Source: Gemmatimonadota bacterium
GTDB lineage: Bacteria; Gemmatimonadota; Gemmatimonadetes; Gemmatimonadales; Gemmatimonadaceae
Direction: 5' to 3'
Length of the DNA: 64,000 bases
Assembly (NCBI GenBank): GCA_040388625.1
Contig: JAZKBK010000006.1
Coordinates: 1-64,000 of the forward strand
Shown here: piece by piece, positions 18,924 to 28,286 of the stretch
Position numbering within the stretch: position 1 is the first letter of the stretch
Layout of the letters: every line of letters starts with the position of its first letter
Made by a program: the position numbers and the translations under genes
The notes under the pieces: model-generated
Told to the model about the DNA's origin: nothing
The model's database searches: none
The model's input: the letters and a program-made list of their open reading frames with translations, nothing else

Positions 18924-19045
18924 GTGGTTGAATATAGCAACCGCGGATCCGCGGTGCTCGGACGCATGGCTGGCGCTTCCATTGAGAGCATGACCGAGAA
19001 CACCGAAACGACAATACCCGAGTCGGCGCGGAGTTCAGCTCACTC

Positions 19046-21106
19046 CTACAGAATCGGCCAGAAGTCGCGACTCACATCGAAATAGAAGCTCCATCGCCCA
19101 TCACGCGTCCCGCGCGCAACATCGAAGCGCAGCAGATCGAACACGCTGAGCAAGCCCACGCCCGCGCTCGGATACCATCCCTTGCCATCGACCCACGCGG
19201 TATGAACGAACGGCGCCAGCGTCGCGGTCGCCGGTGCGCGTCCCCACTCGCCGAGCGGCACGGGGATGAATGGAACCTTCGCTCGCCACTCGACGTGCAC
19301 CGCACCAGCGCGCTCGCCAACGAGTGAGTGAAAGTCATACCCAGGCGCCGTTACCGGTCCGCCGAGTGCGATGAGAGACTGCGGCGGAGTCCGGGTTCCG
19401 CTCGTGAGACCCGCCGCCAGCATCGATATCGCCAACTGTCCGGTAGAGAACGTACGAGTCGCCGCAACGGTGCCGACGCCCTTCCCCGACTCGGTCACGA
19501 AATGCGCTAGCGCATCCTCTCGATCATGCAGCGCCGAAAGCGAGAGCGCCGCTGATGCGTCCATTCCGAATAGATCGAAGCGCGGTGCGTCGAGTCTGAG
19601 CGTCGCTCGCGCTTCTATCAGCGATGTCGCAGGCTGCGGTGGAGCGAAGTGCCCCGACGCCGGTTCTCCATGATCGGTGGCCATCGCCTGTCTCTCCACC
19701 GCAAACTCGAATGTCGGACGCAACGACATTGCGGTCGGCGCAAAGAACGAGAGCGACCCGCCGCGTGCGCTGAAGAGACCGGTGTAGTCGCTGCCGTACT
19801 CCTGCGTCGCAAAGCTGTTGATGAGACCCGAGCGCTCGGGAACCACAGACACGTCGTGCAACGCACGATAGGCCGCGACGCTGACCCCTGCTCCGCTATT
19901 CGACGAATAGGTCAGCGCAGCGTGCGGCTTCCAGTCGCGATCCGAAAAGCCATAGCCGGCGCCGGCGTTGAGAGCCAGACGCGGTGCAGCATACACGGTG
20001 GCAGCCGCCCCAAGCGCGATTCCCTCGACGCGATTGACATGAACGAACTGCGACACTGAAGAGCCAGCCAGCGCCAGCGTGCGCGCACGCTCCACCGTCC
20101 GTGCACGCACGAGATCACTCACCTCGCTATGAAGCTTCGCAACGTCCGAGCTGGCAAACGACTGCACATCGGGTGGAATCGAATCGAGCACCGTCCCGGG
20201 GAACTTGAATCCAGGGGTCGTAACCTCGCCGCTCCGCGTAACTACCGCGCCCGGCGCAATCTCTATCTCGGGACCCCGATCGAACACCGCATCGACCGGC
20301 ACGTTCACGTCATAATCCGAAATCTCCCAGCGTCCCCGAATTATCCCGCGCGCTGGGTAGTCCAGCCACGTTCCCGTCCTCCGGATCTCCACTTCCTGCC
20401 GCCTCGGCAACCAGAACCGCCCCTCGATCAATCCGCTCTCGAGCACGACAGAGATATCCTCCAGGTCCTTGTCCCTGTACGCTGCGCGCGTGAACCCGAT
20501 CGCCATGCGCACAACAGATCCGCTCTGCCGGTCCACGTACACGGATCCGATCGCACGCGCAGCATTCTGGTCCTTCGGCCGAAACCGCAGCTGTACCACG
20601 TCCAGCGTCCGGTCGCCCAGCCGTATCTCCAGCGAGTCGCCAACGGCAAAGTCGTAATCGTTGAGTCCGGATGGCGATAGCGGATGGGGGACGTCCTGTA
20701 CCTCGTCGCCGTCGCCAATCCTGATGAAGCTCGGGAAGTTGTTCTGCACTATCCCGAGATGGTCCCGGTGATAATTGATGTCGGTCGGCAGGACCAGTGT
20801 ATCGCGGCGTCCCTTGATCAACTGTTTGCTGAGCGACGGCGCCTTCCAGTAGATATCCGACGCGATCTGGTCGGCGCGGACTATCTTCGGAGGATCGGGA
20901 AAGCCCTTGCCCAACTGGGCAAGAAAGGTCAAGTAACCCCTGGCCTCCGCCTTGTAGCTTTTTAGCCCGCTATCGGCGAGCTGAGCGGCACGAACCGCAG
21001 TCGCGTGAGTCGCCAGGCTCTCGGCGCGCGCGGAGTTCCAGTCCTGGGCGGCGATGGCGACGGGAGCGAGAAGAATTACCAGCCCCGTTGTCATGGTGCG
21101 CTTCAT
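19046..21106 (-). CDS. Predicted outer-membrane beta-barrel protein of unknown function
   Basis: A 686-aa exported protein with signal peptide MKRTMTTGLVILLAPVAIAAQ. The N-terminal half (about 25-310) has a soluble beta-rich look (GSVYVDRQSGSVVRMAIGF, LPRRQEVEIRRTG), reminiscent of the lipid-binding fold preceding barrels in surface proteins. The C-terminal half alternates amphipathic strands and ends in FYFDVSRDFWPIL, consistent with a barrel. I do not recognise a named family. Its start codon is only 15 bp from the divergent trpE start, so its promoter must lie largely inside trpE or its message must be nearly leaderless. Confidence 0.72.
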   Translation of the reverse strand: MKRTMTTGLVILLAPVAIAAQDWNSARAESLATHATAVRAAQLADSGLKSYKAEARGYLTFLAQLGKGFPDPPKIVRADQIASDIYWKAPSLSKQLIKGRRDTLVLPTDINYHRDHLGIVQNNFPSFIRIGDGDEVQDVPHPLSPSGLNDYDFAVGDSLEIRLGDRTLDVVQLRFRPKDQNAARAIGSVYVDRQSGSVVRMAIGFTRAAYRDKDLEDISVVLESGLIEGRFWLPRRQEVEIRRTGTWLDYPARGIIRGRWEISDYDVNVPVDAVFDRGPEIEIAPGAVVTRSGEVTTPGFKFPGTVLDSIPPDVQSFASSDVAKLHSEVSDLVRARTVERARTLALAGSSVSQFVHVNRVEGIALGAAATVYAAPRLALNAGAGYGFSDRDWKPHAALTYSSNSGAGVSVAAYRALHDVSVVPERSGLINSFATQEYGSDYTGLFSARGGSLSFFAPTAMSLRPTFEFAVERQAMATDHGEPASGHFAPPQPATSLIEARATLRLDAPRFDLFGMDASAALSLSALHDREDALAHFVTESGKGVGTVAATRTFSTGQLAISMLAAGLTSGTRTPPQSLIALGGPVTAPGYDFHSLVGERAGAVHVEWRAKVPFIPVPLGEWGRAPATATLAPFVHTAWVDGKGWYPSAGVGLLSVFDLLRFDVARGTRDGRWSFYFDVSRDFWPIL

Positions 21107-21121
21107 CCCTCAACTTAACGC

Positions 21122-22645
21122 ATGGATTTCGACCGTTTCCGCGCGCATGCAGCGACAGCCGGGCTCGTCCCCGTCTGGCGCGACATGCTGCTGGACATAG
21201 ATACGCCCGTTTCCGCCTTCGCAAAGCTCAGGCGGGGAGGCTTCGCCTTCCTTCTGGAGTCAGCTCCGGCGGGCAGCGAAACGTGGTCCCGCTACACCTT
21301 CATGGGCACGGAGCCGCGCTCGGCGTGGTCGCTGTCGGATGGAGTCGTCTCGGACTGGTCGCCCTCCCGCGGCTGGCACACGGAACGCCAGGTCGTTGAC
21401 CCCCTGGCTGATCTGGAACGGCTGGTAAAGGAGCACGTGCCGGCACACGTGCCGGAGCTCGGCGTGTTCTGGGGCGGCGCAGTCGGCTACCTCGGGTATG
21501 ATGTTGTACGCGCGATAGAATCGCTCCCGAATCCGCCGCGTAAAAAGCTCGACATACCCGACGCGTTGTTCGTCTTCACGCGTGGCCTCGTGGTGATCGA
21601 CAACCTGCGCTCGCAGGGACGACTCATCGTGTCCGTGCCCGTTCCCCGCGATGCGAGTGAATACGAGCTGCGAGAGTTGTACGACGATGCGCAGGCGGAG
21701 CTCGACGCGATCGCCGCGCGTCTGCTCGATCCTTCTCCGCTCGAGCCTCTCTCACTCGGTGCGCCAACCAAGGCGCTGATTGGCAAATCGAACTACGAGC
21801 ACGACAGATTCATCGCTGACGTCGAGCGCATCAAGGAATACATTCGCGCCGGCGATTGCTTCCAGTGCCTGCTCGCGCGTCGCATCGACGTCGAGCACGA
21901 CTTCGACAGCTCGGATCTCTACCGTGCATTGCGCGCCCTGAACCCATCGCCGTACATGTACCATCTCGACCTCGACGGTACGGAACTCGTCGGCAGCTCT
22001 CCCGAGCTGCTCGTACGGCTTGCGAATCGCCAGGTAACCGTACGCCCGATTGCAGGGACGCGTCCACGTGGAAGCACGGCGGAAGAGGACGAGCGGATGA
22101 CGACAGATCTTCTCGCCGACGAGAAGGAGCGCGCCGAGCATGTGATGCTTGTCGATCTGGGGCGCAACGACGTCGGGCGCGTCGCGGAGTACGGCACCGT
22201 GGCGGTGAGTGACTTCATGTGCGTCGAGAAGTACTCGCACGTCCTTCATATTGTGAGTCAGGTCGATGGAACCGCGCGTCCGGAGATCGGCGTCGCGGAT
22301 GTACTGCGTGCGACCTTCCCTGCCGGCACGATGACAGGCGCGCCGAAGGTGCGTGCGATGGAGATCATCGATGAGCTGGAGCCGGAGCGCCGCGGCGCTT
22401 ACGCGGGTGCGGTCGGATACATCGGCTGGGGCGGCGAGCGCATAGATCTCGCGATCACGATTCGCACGTGCGTGATTGCGAACGGAGTCGCTTCCGCACA
22501 GGCAGGCGCCGGAATCGTCGCTGATTCCGTTCCGGAATCCGAATGGATCGAGACCGAGAACAAGGCACGCGCAGTATTGACGGCGATCGCGCAGGTCCGC
22601 GCCGGTATTGCACCGCGGCAGGTAGTCGCGCAGGATGGCGGATGA
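21122..22645 (+). CDS. trpE: Anthranilate synthase component I
   Basis: Converts chorismate to anthranilate with the glutaminase TrpG, the first step of tryptophan synthesis. At 507 aa it has normal length. The N-terminal domain has LLES in GFAFLLESAPAG, part of the tryptophan feedback site in TrpE. The chorismate-binding domain has PIAGTRPRG (Ala here favours TrpE; PabB usually has PIKGTRPRG), the DLGRNDVGRV block and FPAGTMTGAPKVRAMEII. No trpG or other trp gene is adjacent; instead an LPS-type kinase and a glycosyltransferase follow with overlapping start codons. There is no Shine-Dalgarno. An AACTTA sequence just before the ATG may act as a -10 box. Confidence 0.95.
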   Translation: MDFDRFRAHAATAGLVPVWRDMLLDIDTPVSAFAKLRRGGFAFLLESAPAGSETWSRYTFMGTEPRSAWSLSDGVVSDWSPSRGWHTERQVVDPLADLERLVKEHVPAHVPELGVFWGGAVGYLGYDVVRAIESLPNPPRKKLDIPDALFVFTRGLVVIDNLRSQGRLIVSVPVPRDASEYELRELYDDAQAELDAIAARLLDPSPLEPLSLGAPTKALIGKSNYEHDRFIADVERIKEYIRAGDCFQCLLARRIDVEHDFDSSDLYRALRALNPSPYMYHLDLDGTELVGSSPELLVRLANRQVTVRPIAGTRPRGSTAEEDERMTTDLLADEKERAEHVMLVDLGRNDVGRVAEYGTVAVSDFMCVEKYSHVLHIVSQVDGTARPEIGVADVLRATFPAGTMTGAPKVRAMEIIDELEPERRGAYAGAVGYIGWGGERIDLAITIRTCVIANGVASAQAGAGIVADSVPESEWIETENKARAVLTAIAQVRAGIAPRQVVAQDGG

Positions 22646-23418
22646 GCTCGGATCTGATCCCGATCACCGGCTATGAGCACATAACCGTCGCAGGCGCGAA
22701 CATTCTGGTGGCGCGCGCGATGGCGGAGACCACGCGCGCGATTCTGGAACACGACACGCTGTACACGTACGCGTCAAAGGTGCCGGACGCGCTGGTGTTT
22801 CAGGGACGCGCGCCAGTGTACGCGATAAACTTCCCGCCGCTGTCGGGCCGCGTCGCAGTGCGTCATGTGATGCGCGGCGGCTTCGTCGGCCGGTTGTTGC
22901 ACGACCGGTTCCTTCCGCCTACACGTGTGGCCCGCGAGCTGACCGCCGCATTCCGTCTGCGGCTCGGCGGCGTTCCCACGCCGGAGGTACTCGCGGTCGG
23001 CACGTATCCGGCTGGCGGATTCTTTCGGCGCGCCGATGTGGTTACGCGGTTCGTCGAGGGCAGCGCAGATCTTTCGGCGGTGTTTGGCGATGTGCGCAAC
23101 GACGCACAACGACGCCCGATCCTCGATGCGGTCGCGCGGCTCCTGTCGCGGCTGACCGCAACTGGCGCGCAGCATCCCGATCTCAATCTCAAGAACGTGC
23201 TCATCACATCCGGCGATGACGGATACATCGCGCACGTACTGGATGTCGATCGCGTGCACTTCCACGTTCCGGGAGATCCGCTGGTCGCTCGCGCCAACAT
23301 CGAACGCCTCATGCGCTCTCTGCGCCAGTGGCGTACGCGCCTGGCGCCACGCACCAACGCATTGTCCGACGAGGACATGTCGTACCTGGCTCTGACAGCG
23401 GCGGCGCAACCAGCGTGA
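22642..23418 (+). CDS. LPS core / Kdo kinase-like protein
   Basis: A 258-aa protein kinase-fold enzyme of the KdkA/WaaP/InaA type, which phosphorylates sugars of the lipid A-inner core. Visible kinase elements are an N-lobe strand with VAVRHVMRGGF, the catalytic-loop equivalent HPDLNLKNVLI (H-x-DL-x3-N) and DVDRVHF in the DFG position. The start ATG overlaps the trpE stop (ATGA), and a GTGA overlap links it to the heptosyltransferase-like gene. An LPS-core role is supported by that neighbour. The exact sugar cannot be told; other small-molecule kinases of this fold are a less likely alternative. Confidence 0.85.
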   Translation: MSSDLIPITGYEHITVAGANILVARAMAETTRAILEHDTLYTYASKVPDALVFQGRAPVYAINFPPLSGRVAVRHVMRGGFVGRLLHDRFLPPTRVARELTAAFRLRLGGVPTPEVLAVGTYPAGGFFRRADVVTRFVEGSADLSAVFGDVRNDAQRRPILDAVARLLSRLTATGAQHPDLNLKNVLITSGDDGYIAHVLDVDRVHFHVPGDPLVARANIERLMRSLRQWRTRLAPRTNALSDEDMSYLALTAAAQPA

Positions 23419-24455
23419 GTCGAGCCGACGTTCGGTTGGACAGAATATGTATCATGCTCATGTCCGCCGCGGGAGACGTGGTGCACGCCCTCCCCCTGGT
23501 GACCGCGCTCAAGCGATACCGGCCGGCGTGCACCGTTTCATGGATCCTCCAGGCAGTACCGGCCACCATGGTACGCGGCCACCCATCAGTCGACGAGATA
23601 ATCGAGTTCGACAGATCGCTCGGTATCCGCTCCTTCACCGATCTGCGTCCACGGCTCCGAACGCACGAGTTCGATCTTCTGATCGACCTCCAGGTCTACT
23701 TCAAGGCCGGTATCGTTACCGCACTCGCTGACGCGACCGTGAAACTCGGCTTCGATCGCGCTCGTGCACGCGATCTCAACTGGCTCTTCACGAACAGAAA
23801 GATTCCACCGCGTCCCATACGGCACGTCCAGGACCAGTACCTCGAATTTCTCGAGTATCTGGAAGTGCCATATGCACCGCTCGAATGGAACATCGGGCCA
23901 TGGGCCGGAGAGCGCGCGTGGCAGGCGGAGTGGATTTCACAGTTCGAGCGTCCCGTTGCCGCCGTCGTAATCGCCACGAGCAAGCCTGAGAAGGACTGGC
24001 TTCCCGAACGCTGGGCCACTGTGTGCGACGCACTGTATTCCGATTACGGATTGCAGCCCGTACTCGTGGGCGGCCGCTCCGCACGAGAGCTCGATGCGGA
24101 ACGGATTATCAGAGAGCGCGCTTCGACTCCCATTCGCTCCGAGCTTGGTAGCGGCCTGCGGAAGCTCATCAGCATTCTCGATGCATCCGCGCTGGTGCTG
24201 GCGCCGGACACCGGTCCGCTTCACATGGCCGTGGCCATGAACCGACCCGTAATCTCGTTACTCGGCTACACCAACCCGAAACGAACAGGCCCTTACCGGC
24301 GCTTCCACGATCTCATGATCGATGCATACGCGAATGACGGAGAGAATTACCTCCCGACTATGGAGAACCGGCCCGGCCGCATGCCGCGCATAACCGTCGA
24401 CGACGTCCTGGCACGCGTCGAAGTCTGGCGGCAGCAGTACTCGGCGTTGCGTTGA
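23415..24455 (+). CDS. Glycosyltransferase family 9 (heptosyltransferase-like)
   Basis: GT-B fold enzyme of the WaaC/WaaF/WaaQ type that adds heptose to the LPS inner core. From GTG 23415 it is 346 aa. The N-terminus is ICIMLMSAAGDVVHALPLVTALKR, typical of GT9 (xxxGDxxxxxPxxxxL). The C-terminal half has the nucleotide-sugar site (IATSKPEKDWLPERWATVCDAL, then ALVLAPDTGPLHMAVAMNRPVISLLG). The GTGA overlap with the upstream kinase decides the start; an ATG at 23328 lies inside the kinase gene. It closes the trpE-kinase-GT9 operon. Confidence 0.92.
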   Translation: MSRADVRLDRICIMLMSAAGDVVHALPLVTALKRYRPACTVSWILQAVPATMVRGHPSVDEIIEFDRSLGIRSFTDLRPRLRTHEFDLLIDLQVYFKAGIVTALADATVKLGFDRARARDLNWLFTNRKIPPRPIRHVQDQYLEFLEYLEVPYAPLEWNIGPWAGERAWQAEWISQFERPVAAVVIATSKPEKDWLPERWATVCDALYSDYGLQPVLVGGRSARELDAERIIRERASTPIRSELGSGLRKLISILDASALVLAPDTGPLHMAVAMNRPVISLLGYTNPKRTGPYRRFHDLMIDAYANDGENYLPTMENRPGRMPRITVDDVLARVEVWRQQYSALR

Positions 24456-24474
24456 CCGCATTAGGTTCGAACGC

Positions 24475-24612
24475 CTATTCCTCCCAGGCCCTCACACCCG
24501 CGACGATCCGATTCAACACCGCCACATCGCCGGCATAAACGATGGCACGCGTAGGTGGGGAACGGATGCATCCGTGCCTGTCACTCGGAAATAATTCCGC
24601 AATCTCGGTTAC
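24475..24612 (-). pseudogene. Possible gene remnant (about 45 codons)
   Basis: In the gap between the convergent GT9 and receptor genes, the minus strand has an open stretch ending AGDVAVLNRIVAGVRAWEE and a stop, bounded upstream by TGA. It reads like the C-terminal end of a real protein, but there is no start codon in a sensible place and I do not recognise it. It could be chance. Confidence 0.25.
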
Positions 24613-27600
24613 TCACCCGGCCCGCGCCCACCGCGGCCGCCACGACCCGCACCACCGCCGAACGCCGGCGGATTCTTGATGTTCTCAGGCACCTTCTTCC
24701 ACTGGTCCGGCGTCAGAATCTTCTGAACCTGAGCCATTGCCGCGGTCAGATTCTGTCGGCCTGCGACAATCTGCGGACGGATCTTCGACATGATCGCCTG
24801 CGGATTCCCCGAGCCCTGCTTCGCAACTTCCGCTCGGATCTGCGCGCCAAGTGCAAGCGCCTGCGCAGCAAGCGTATCGGAGACAGTCGTTAGTTGCGTC
24901 ACCTGTGCATCGCTGAGGTTGAGCGAGTCGCGCATCTGTATGATCTGCGCAACCGGGTTCTGCATCGCCGACGACGCGATCGACGAGCTGTCCGTCCGCG
25001 CAGCGAATATCTGCCTGAAGCGATCGCGGGGATCGGGGCCCAGTGCCAGCCTGGCCTGCAACGCAAGCACGAATGGCTGACGATACACCGCACGTGCTGA
25101 GTTGTTGGAGCCGAAGCGACCGTTCACATCGTAGATGAACTGCTGCTTGACCGGATCGAACCCGCGTACGTAGAGCAGCGTCGGGTCGGCGCGATTGAAC
25201 TGACCCCAGCCACGCAGGTTGCTGCCGTGGAGCAGCTGGTCCAGACCGGCGAGCACGTTGGATCCGACGAGTGAGAACGTCATCTTGCGATGCAGGTTGA
25301 AGCCATCGGGCCGGAAGTTCATCTGCATGTCGAGCGACGGTGTCCACGGACCGCGGCAGCTGTTGCGTCCCGCCACAGTCCCCAGCTGCGACGTAAGACA
25401 GTCGCGAATATTGGACGGCGAGCCCGCAATCAACTGCTTCATTGCGGAGGCAAGCGCGGGATCGGCAGTCGTTGCGGGATTGAATATGAACGCGCGGTCG
25501 TTGTGCGAGCCGTCGCCGTTGATGTCGCCCGATACCATCGGGGTGAACGGCGCGCCGGAGCTGAGACGCGCGTTCGCTGTAATATCGAGCCAGTCCTTGA
25601 CCGGCTTCGTGAAGTAGGTCTGAATGGTATTGCGAATGTCCTGATCGCCCGGCGCCCATTCACTGATGTTGGGATTTCCACCAGTGGTCGGTGATGCGAA
25701 TCCCTGGGCCGCCGAGCAGCAGGTGAACGACGATTGGTCACGGGTACGCTGCAGCGTGTACGCAAATGTAAAGAACGTTCCGCCCGACGTCGCGCCGTTC
25801 AGAGACAGCGTCAGTTGGCGCGTATCGCTCTGCAGTCCGGAAGTGAGCTCGAGCACCTGACCATATTCCGGATAGATGCGCGATCCGCCCGACGTTACCT
25901 GACCGGTGCCGGTTACTATCGCAGCCGCCGGTGCATAGACCGGCCGATTCCCTTCGTCGGCGAGACTGAACGCCGGCGAAGTCTTGAGGTTCAGATCCTG
26001 CACGCCATAGAGTGCCACACCGCGCGCGTAGCTCGCGTCGGCCGACAGGGTGATGTTGCCAATCAGCCTGTGCTGAAGTCCGAGCGAAGCGCGCCACGAG
26101 CGGGGTGCCTCGAAATCCGGAGCGAACAGTGTGACAGAAGGACTGACCGACGAGAAATTCTGCGGTATCGAGGTATTACCTACGCATGCCGTTGGAGCGG
26201 TTGTCGGATCGCCGAGATAGCTCTGCCAGTCCGGCATCGGCACGGCCGGCCCGATGCACGACACCTGCTGCTCGGTGTCGATCAACCCAGTGGCGCCTGC
26301 CGCAGATGTGAACAATCCTGTTGGAGTCTTTGCGCGAAACTCGCCGATTCCGCCGCGAAGCAGAAATGCCGGCTGGAATTGCGCGAACGGATCGTTGGGA
26401 TTCGGCTTGGTGAGATTGATCGAAAATCCGGCACGCGGACTGAAGTGGACCTCCGTTGGAAAATCGTTCGTGCGAAGACCGAATTTGGATTCGACATCGG
26501 AGTTGAGCGGCGGTGCGTCATCCACCTTCGTCCCCTCCGCGCGGACGCCATACACAAGCTGCACCTGGCGGTTCGGGCGCCACGTGTCGCCCAGGTACAC
26601 CGCGCCTGCAACCGTCTTGCCTGCGCGCTCCTGAGACAGGAGGGTTCTGCTGTAGCTGTCCGGTGTATCGGATAGCAACGCGCCAAGCGAGTTGTAGGTG
26701 AACGTCCCAAGCCTGTTGTTGGTCACGTTCTGGCGGAACGTATTGAGATCGAACAGCGTTCCGAGGCGAACGCGATGCGTGCGATCCTTGCTGAGATACG
26801 AAACTTCGTCAGCCGCCTCGATCAGTGCAGAGCTGCCAGCTTGCGGGAAACCTGGATTGCCGCCGAAGCTGATCACGCTGAGTGCCTGAGTTCCATCCGC
26901 GAGCGGCGAACTGATCCGGACGCGTCCAGATGGGAGCGTCAGATATCCTTCAGAGTGATTGTTGTCGCGTGAATAGTACGTCCGCAGCTCGTTGATTATA
27001 CCACTCTCGAAGTTGGACGTAAGCGTCGCCGCGATACCGGCTCCGGTTGTGGTGCTGGCGCCCGCGCTGGATGGAAGTGCGTAGGGATTGGAGCGCGTTG
27101 GATCCTGCGTGCTGCCCCGGTAGTCACCGCGAATCGTGAGACTGTTGGCATCGTTCACGAAATAGTCGAGACGGAGGAGGCCGACCGTGTTGTCGCCGAT
27201 GCGCCGGTCCGGTACCGCTGCGGGAGAGGGAATTCCGAGCGCCCTCACCTGCGATTCGAAAGCCTGCACCGAAGCCGGATCGAGTCCGAGCGTGGACAAC
27301 GTTGCCGGTGACGACGCCAGGAGTGATTGCACCGGATCGCTGCGCCTCCGCAGTTGCGCAGATCCGAAGATGAACATCTTGTCCTTGATGATCGGGCCGC
27401 CGAGTCCCGCGCTTATCTGATCCTGCAGATACGTCGGTGAAACTGCAGCGCTGTCCGCTCCTTCGAATTCGAGCACCGGATCGCGCCGGGAGTAAGTGAA
27501 GCCGCCAGTGAGCTCGTTTGTTCCACCACGCGTCGTGGATGCGATCTCGCCGCCACTGAACTGGCCCTTGGATGGATCGTACGTGTTCGTCACCACGCGC

Positions 27601-28253
27601 GTGCTGCGCAGTCCTTCCGCAGGGACGGAGAAGCTCCCGAACGAGAGACCGTCGAGTGTCGTGTTGTTGAGCGTCGATCGCTGACCCGCAACGGAAAACG
27701 CAGCGGCCGTAGTGTCATTACCGGCGATTCCAACCACACCTGGCGCCATTGCCGCGATCGCCGAGATGTCGCTCATGTCGACCGGTAGTCGCTCGAGCTG
27801 CTCGGATGAGAGCGTGCGCCCGCTTTCGCCAGGTGTGGGCGGCGCCCCACGGTCGCGCCCACCGTTGCGCGCCGTTACGGTGACTGTCGACAGCTTCGCT
27901 GCGACCTGCGTGCCGATCTGCACGTCGGTCACGAGCCGATCCTCGTCGCCCTGCCGCGCGACGTTGCGCGAGATTGGCGCGAATCCTATCGCGCGAAACT
28001 CGATACGGTACTGACCGCCGCCATCGGGAAAGAGAATCGTGTATCGCCCTTCGGCGTCGGTGCGCTTGGTGCGCGTGATCCCACTCTCTGCGGACTTCAC
28101 AGCCACGGTCACGTTCTCGAGTGGCTTTCCGTCAGGGCCGAGCACGCGACCCGTCACGATGTCGGTGGTGCTACCTATCTGCGCCTGCGCCGGACGGGAA
28201 TTGATCCCGATACCAAGCAGTACCGCGGCGAACAGGACGAACGACTTGCGCAT
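24609..28253 (-). CDS. Oar-like TonB-dependent receptor with a C-terminal Spy/CpxP-like tail
   Basis: A 1214-aa outer-membrane protein. A signal peptide (to AQAQ) is followed by a CarboxypepD_reg domain (VTGRVLGPDGKPLENVTVAVKSAESGITRTKRTDAEGRYTI), then a plug-like domain and a large barrel, the Oar/TonB_dep_Rec architecture. The barrel seems to end at FVLALQARLALGP. About 119 residues follow (from AMQNPVAQ, near residue 1096). They are helical and contain LNLSDAQVTQL and ILTPDQWKKVP, the LTxxQ-type motifs of Spy/CpxP periplasmic chaperones, and end in a Gly/Arg-rich GRGGRGGRGPGE. An in-frame fusion is clear; the function of the tail is unknown. It follows maf after a 33-bp gap that holds a stem-loop. 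Confidence 0.9.
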   Translation of the reverse strand: MRKSFVLFAAVLLGIGINSRPAQAQIGSTTDIVTGRVLGPDGKPLENVTVAVKSAESGITRTKRTDAEGRYTILFPDGGGQYRIEFRAIGFAPISRNVARQGDEDRLVTDVQIGTQVAAKLSTVTVTARNGGRDRGAPPTPGESGRTLSSEQLERLPVDMSDISAIAAMAPGVVGIAGNDTTAAAFSVAGQRSTLNNTTLDGLSFGSFSVPAEGLRSTRVVTNTYDPSKGQFSGGEIASTTRGGTNELTGGFTYSRRDPVLEFEGADSAAVSPTYLQDQISAGLGGPIIKDKMFIFGSAQLRRRSDPVQSLLASSPATLSTLGLDPASVQAFESQVRALGIPSPAAVPDRRIGDNTVGLLRLDYFVNDANSLTIRGDYRGSTQDPTRSNPYALPSSAGASTTTGAGIAATLTSNFESGIINELRTYYSRDNNHSEGYLTLPSGRVRISSPLADGTQALSVISFGGNPGFPQAGSSALIEAADEVSYLSKDRTHRVRLGTLFDLNTFRQNVTNNRLGTFTYNSLGALLSDTPDSYSRTLLSQERAGKTVAGAVYLGDTWRPNRQVQLVYGVRAEGTKVDDAPPLNSDVESKFGLRTNDFPTEVHFSPRAGFSINLTKPNPNDPFAQFQPAFLLRGGIGEFRAKTPTGLFTSAAGATGLIDTEQQVSCIGPAVPMPDWQSYLGDPTTAPTACVGNTSIPQNFSSVSPSVTLFAPDFEAPRSWRASLGLQHRLIGNITLSADASYARGVALYGVQDLNLKTSPAFSLADEGNRPVYAPAAAIVTGTGQVTSGGSRIYPEYGQVLELTSGLQSDTRQLTLSLNGATSGGTFFTFAYTLQRTRDQSSFTCCSAAQGFASPTTGGNPNISEWAPGDQDIRNTIQTYFTKPVKDWLDITANARLSSGAPFTPMVSGDINGDGSHNDRAFIFNPATTADPALASAMKQLIAGSPSNIRDCLTSQLGTVAGRNSCRGPWTPSLDMQMNFRPDGFNLHRKMTFSLVGSNVLAGLDQLLHGSNLRGWGQFNRADPTLLYVRGFDPVKQQFIYDVNGRFGSNNSARAVYRQPFVLALQARLALGPDPRDRFRQIFAARTDSSSIASSAMQNPVAQIIQMRDSLNLSDAQVTQLTTVSDTLAAQALALGAQIRAEVAKQGSGNPQAIMSKIRPQIVAGRQNLTAAMAQVQKILTPDQWKKVPENIKNPPAFGGGAGRGGRGGRGPGE

Positions 28254-28263
28254 GACCGCATTT

Positions 28264-28281
28264 CCCGCCCCGCAGGGCGGG
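28264..28281 (-). other. GC-rich intercistronic stem-loop between maf and the receptor gene
   Basis: CCCGCCC (28264-28270) and GGGCGGG (28275-28281) form a 7-bp all-GC stem with a 4-base loop, between the maf stop and the receptor ATG. There is no T-run, so it is more likely an mRNA-processing or attenuation structure than a terminator. Confidence 0.45.
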
Positions 28282-28286
28282 GCAAT

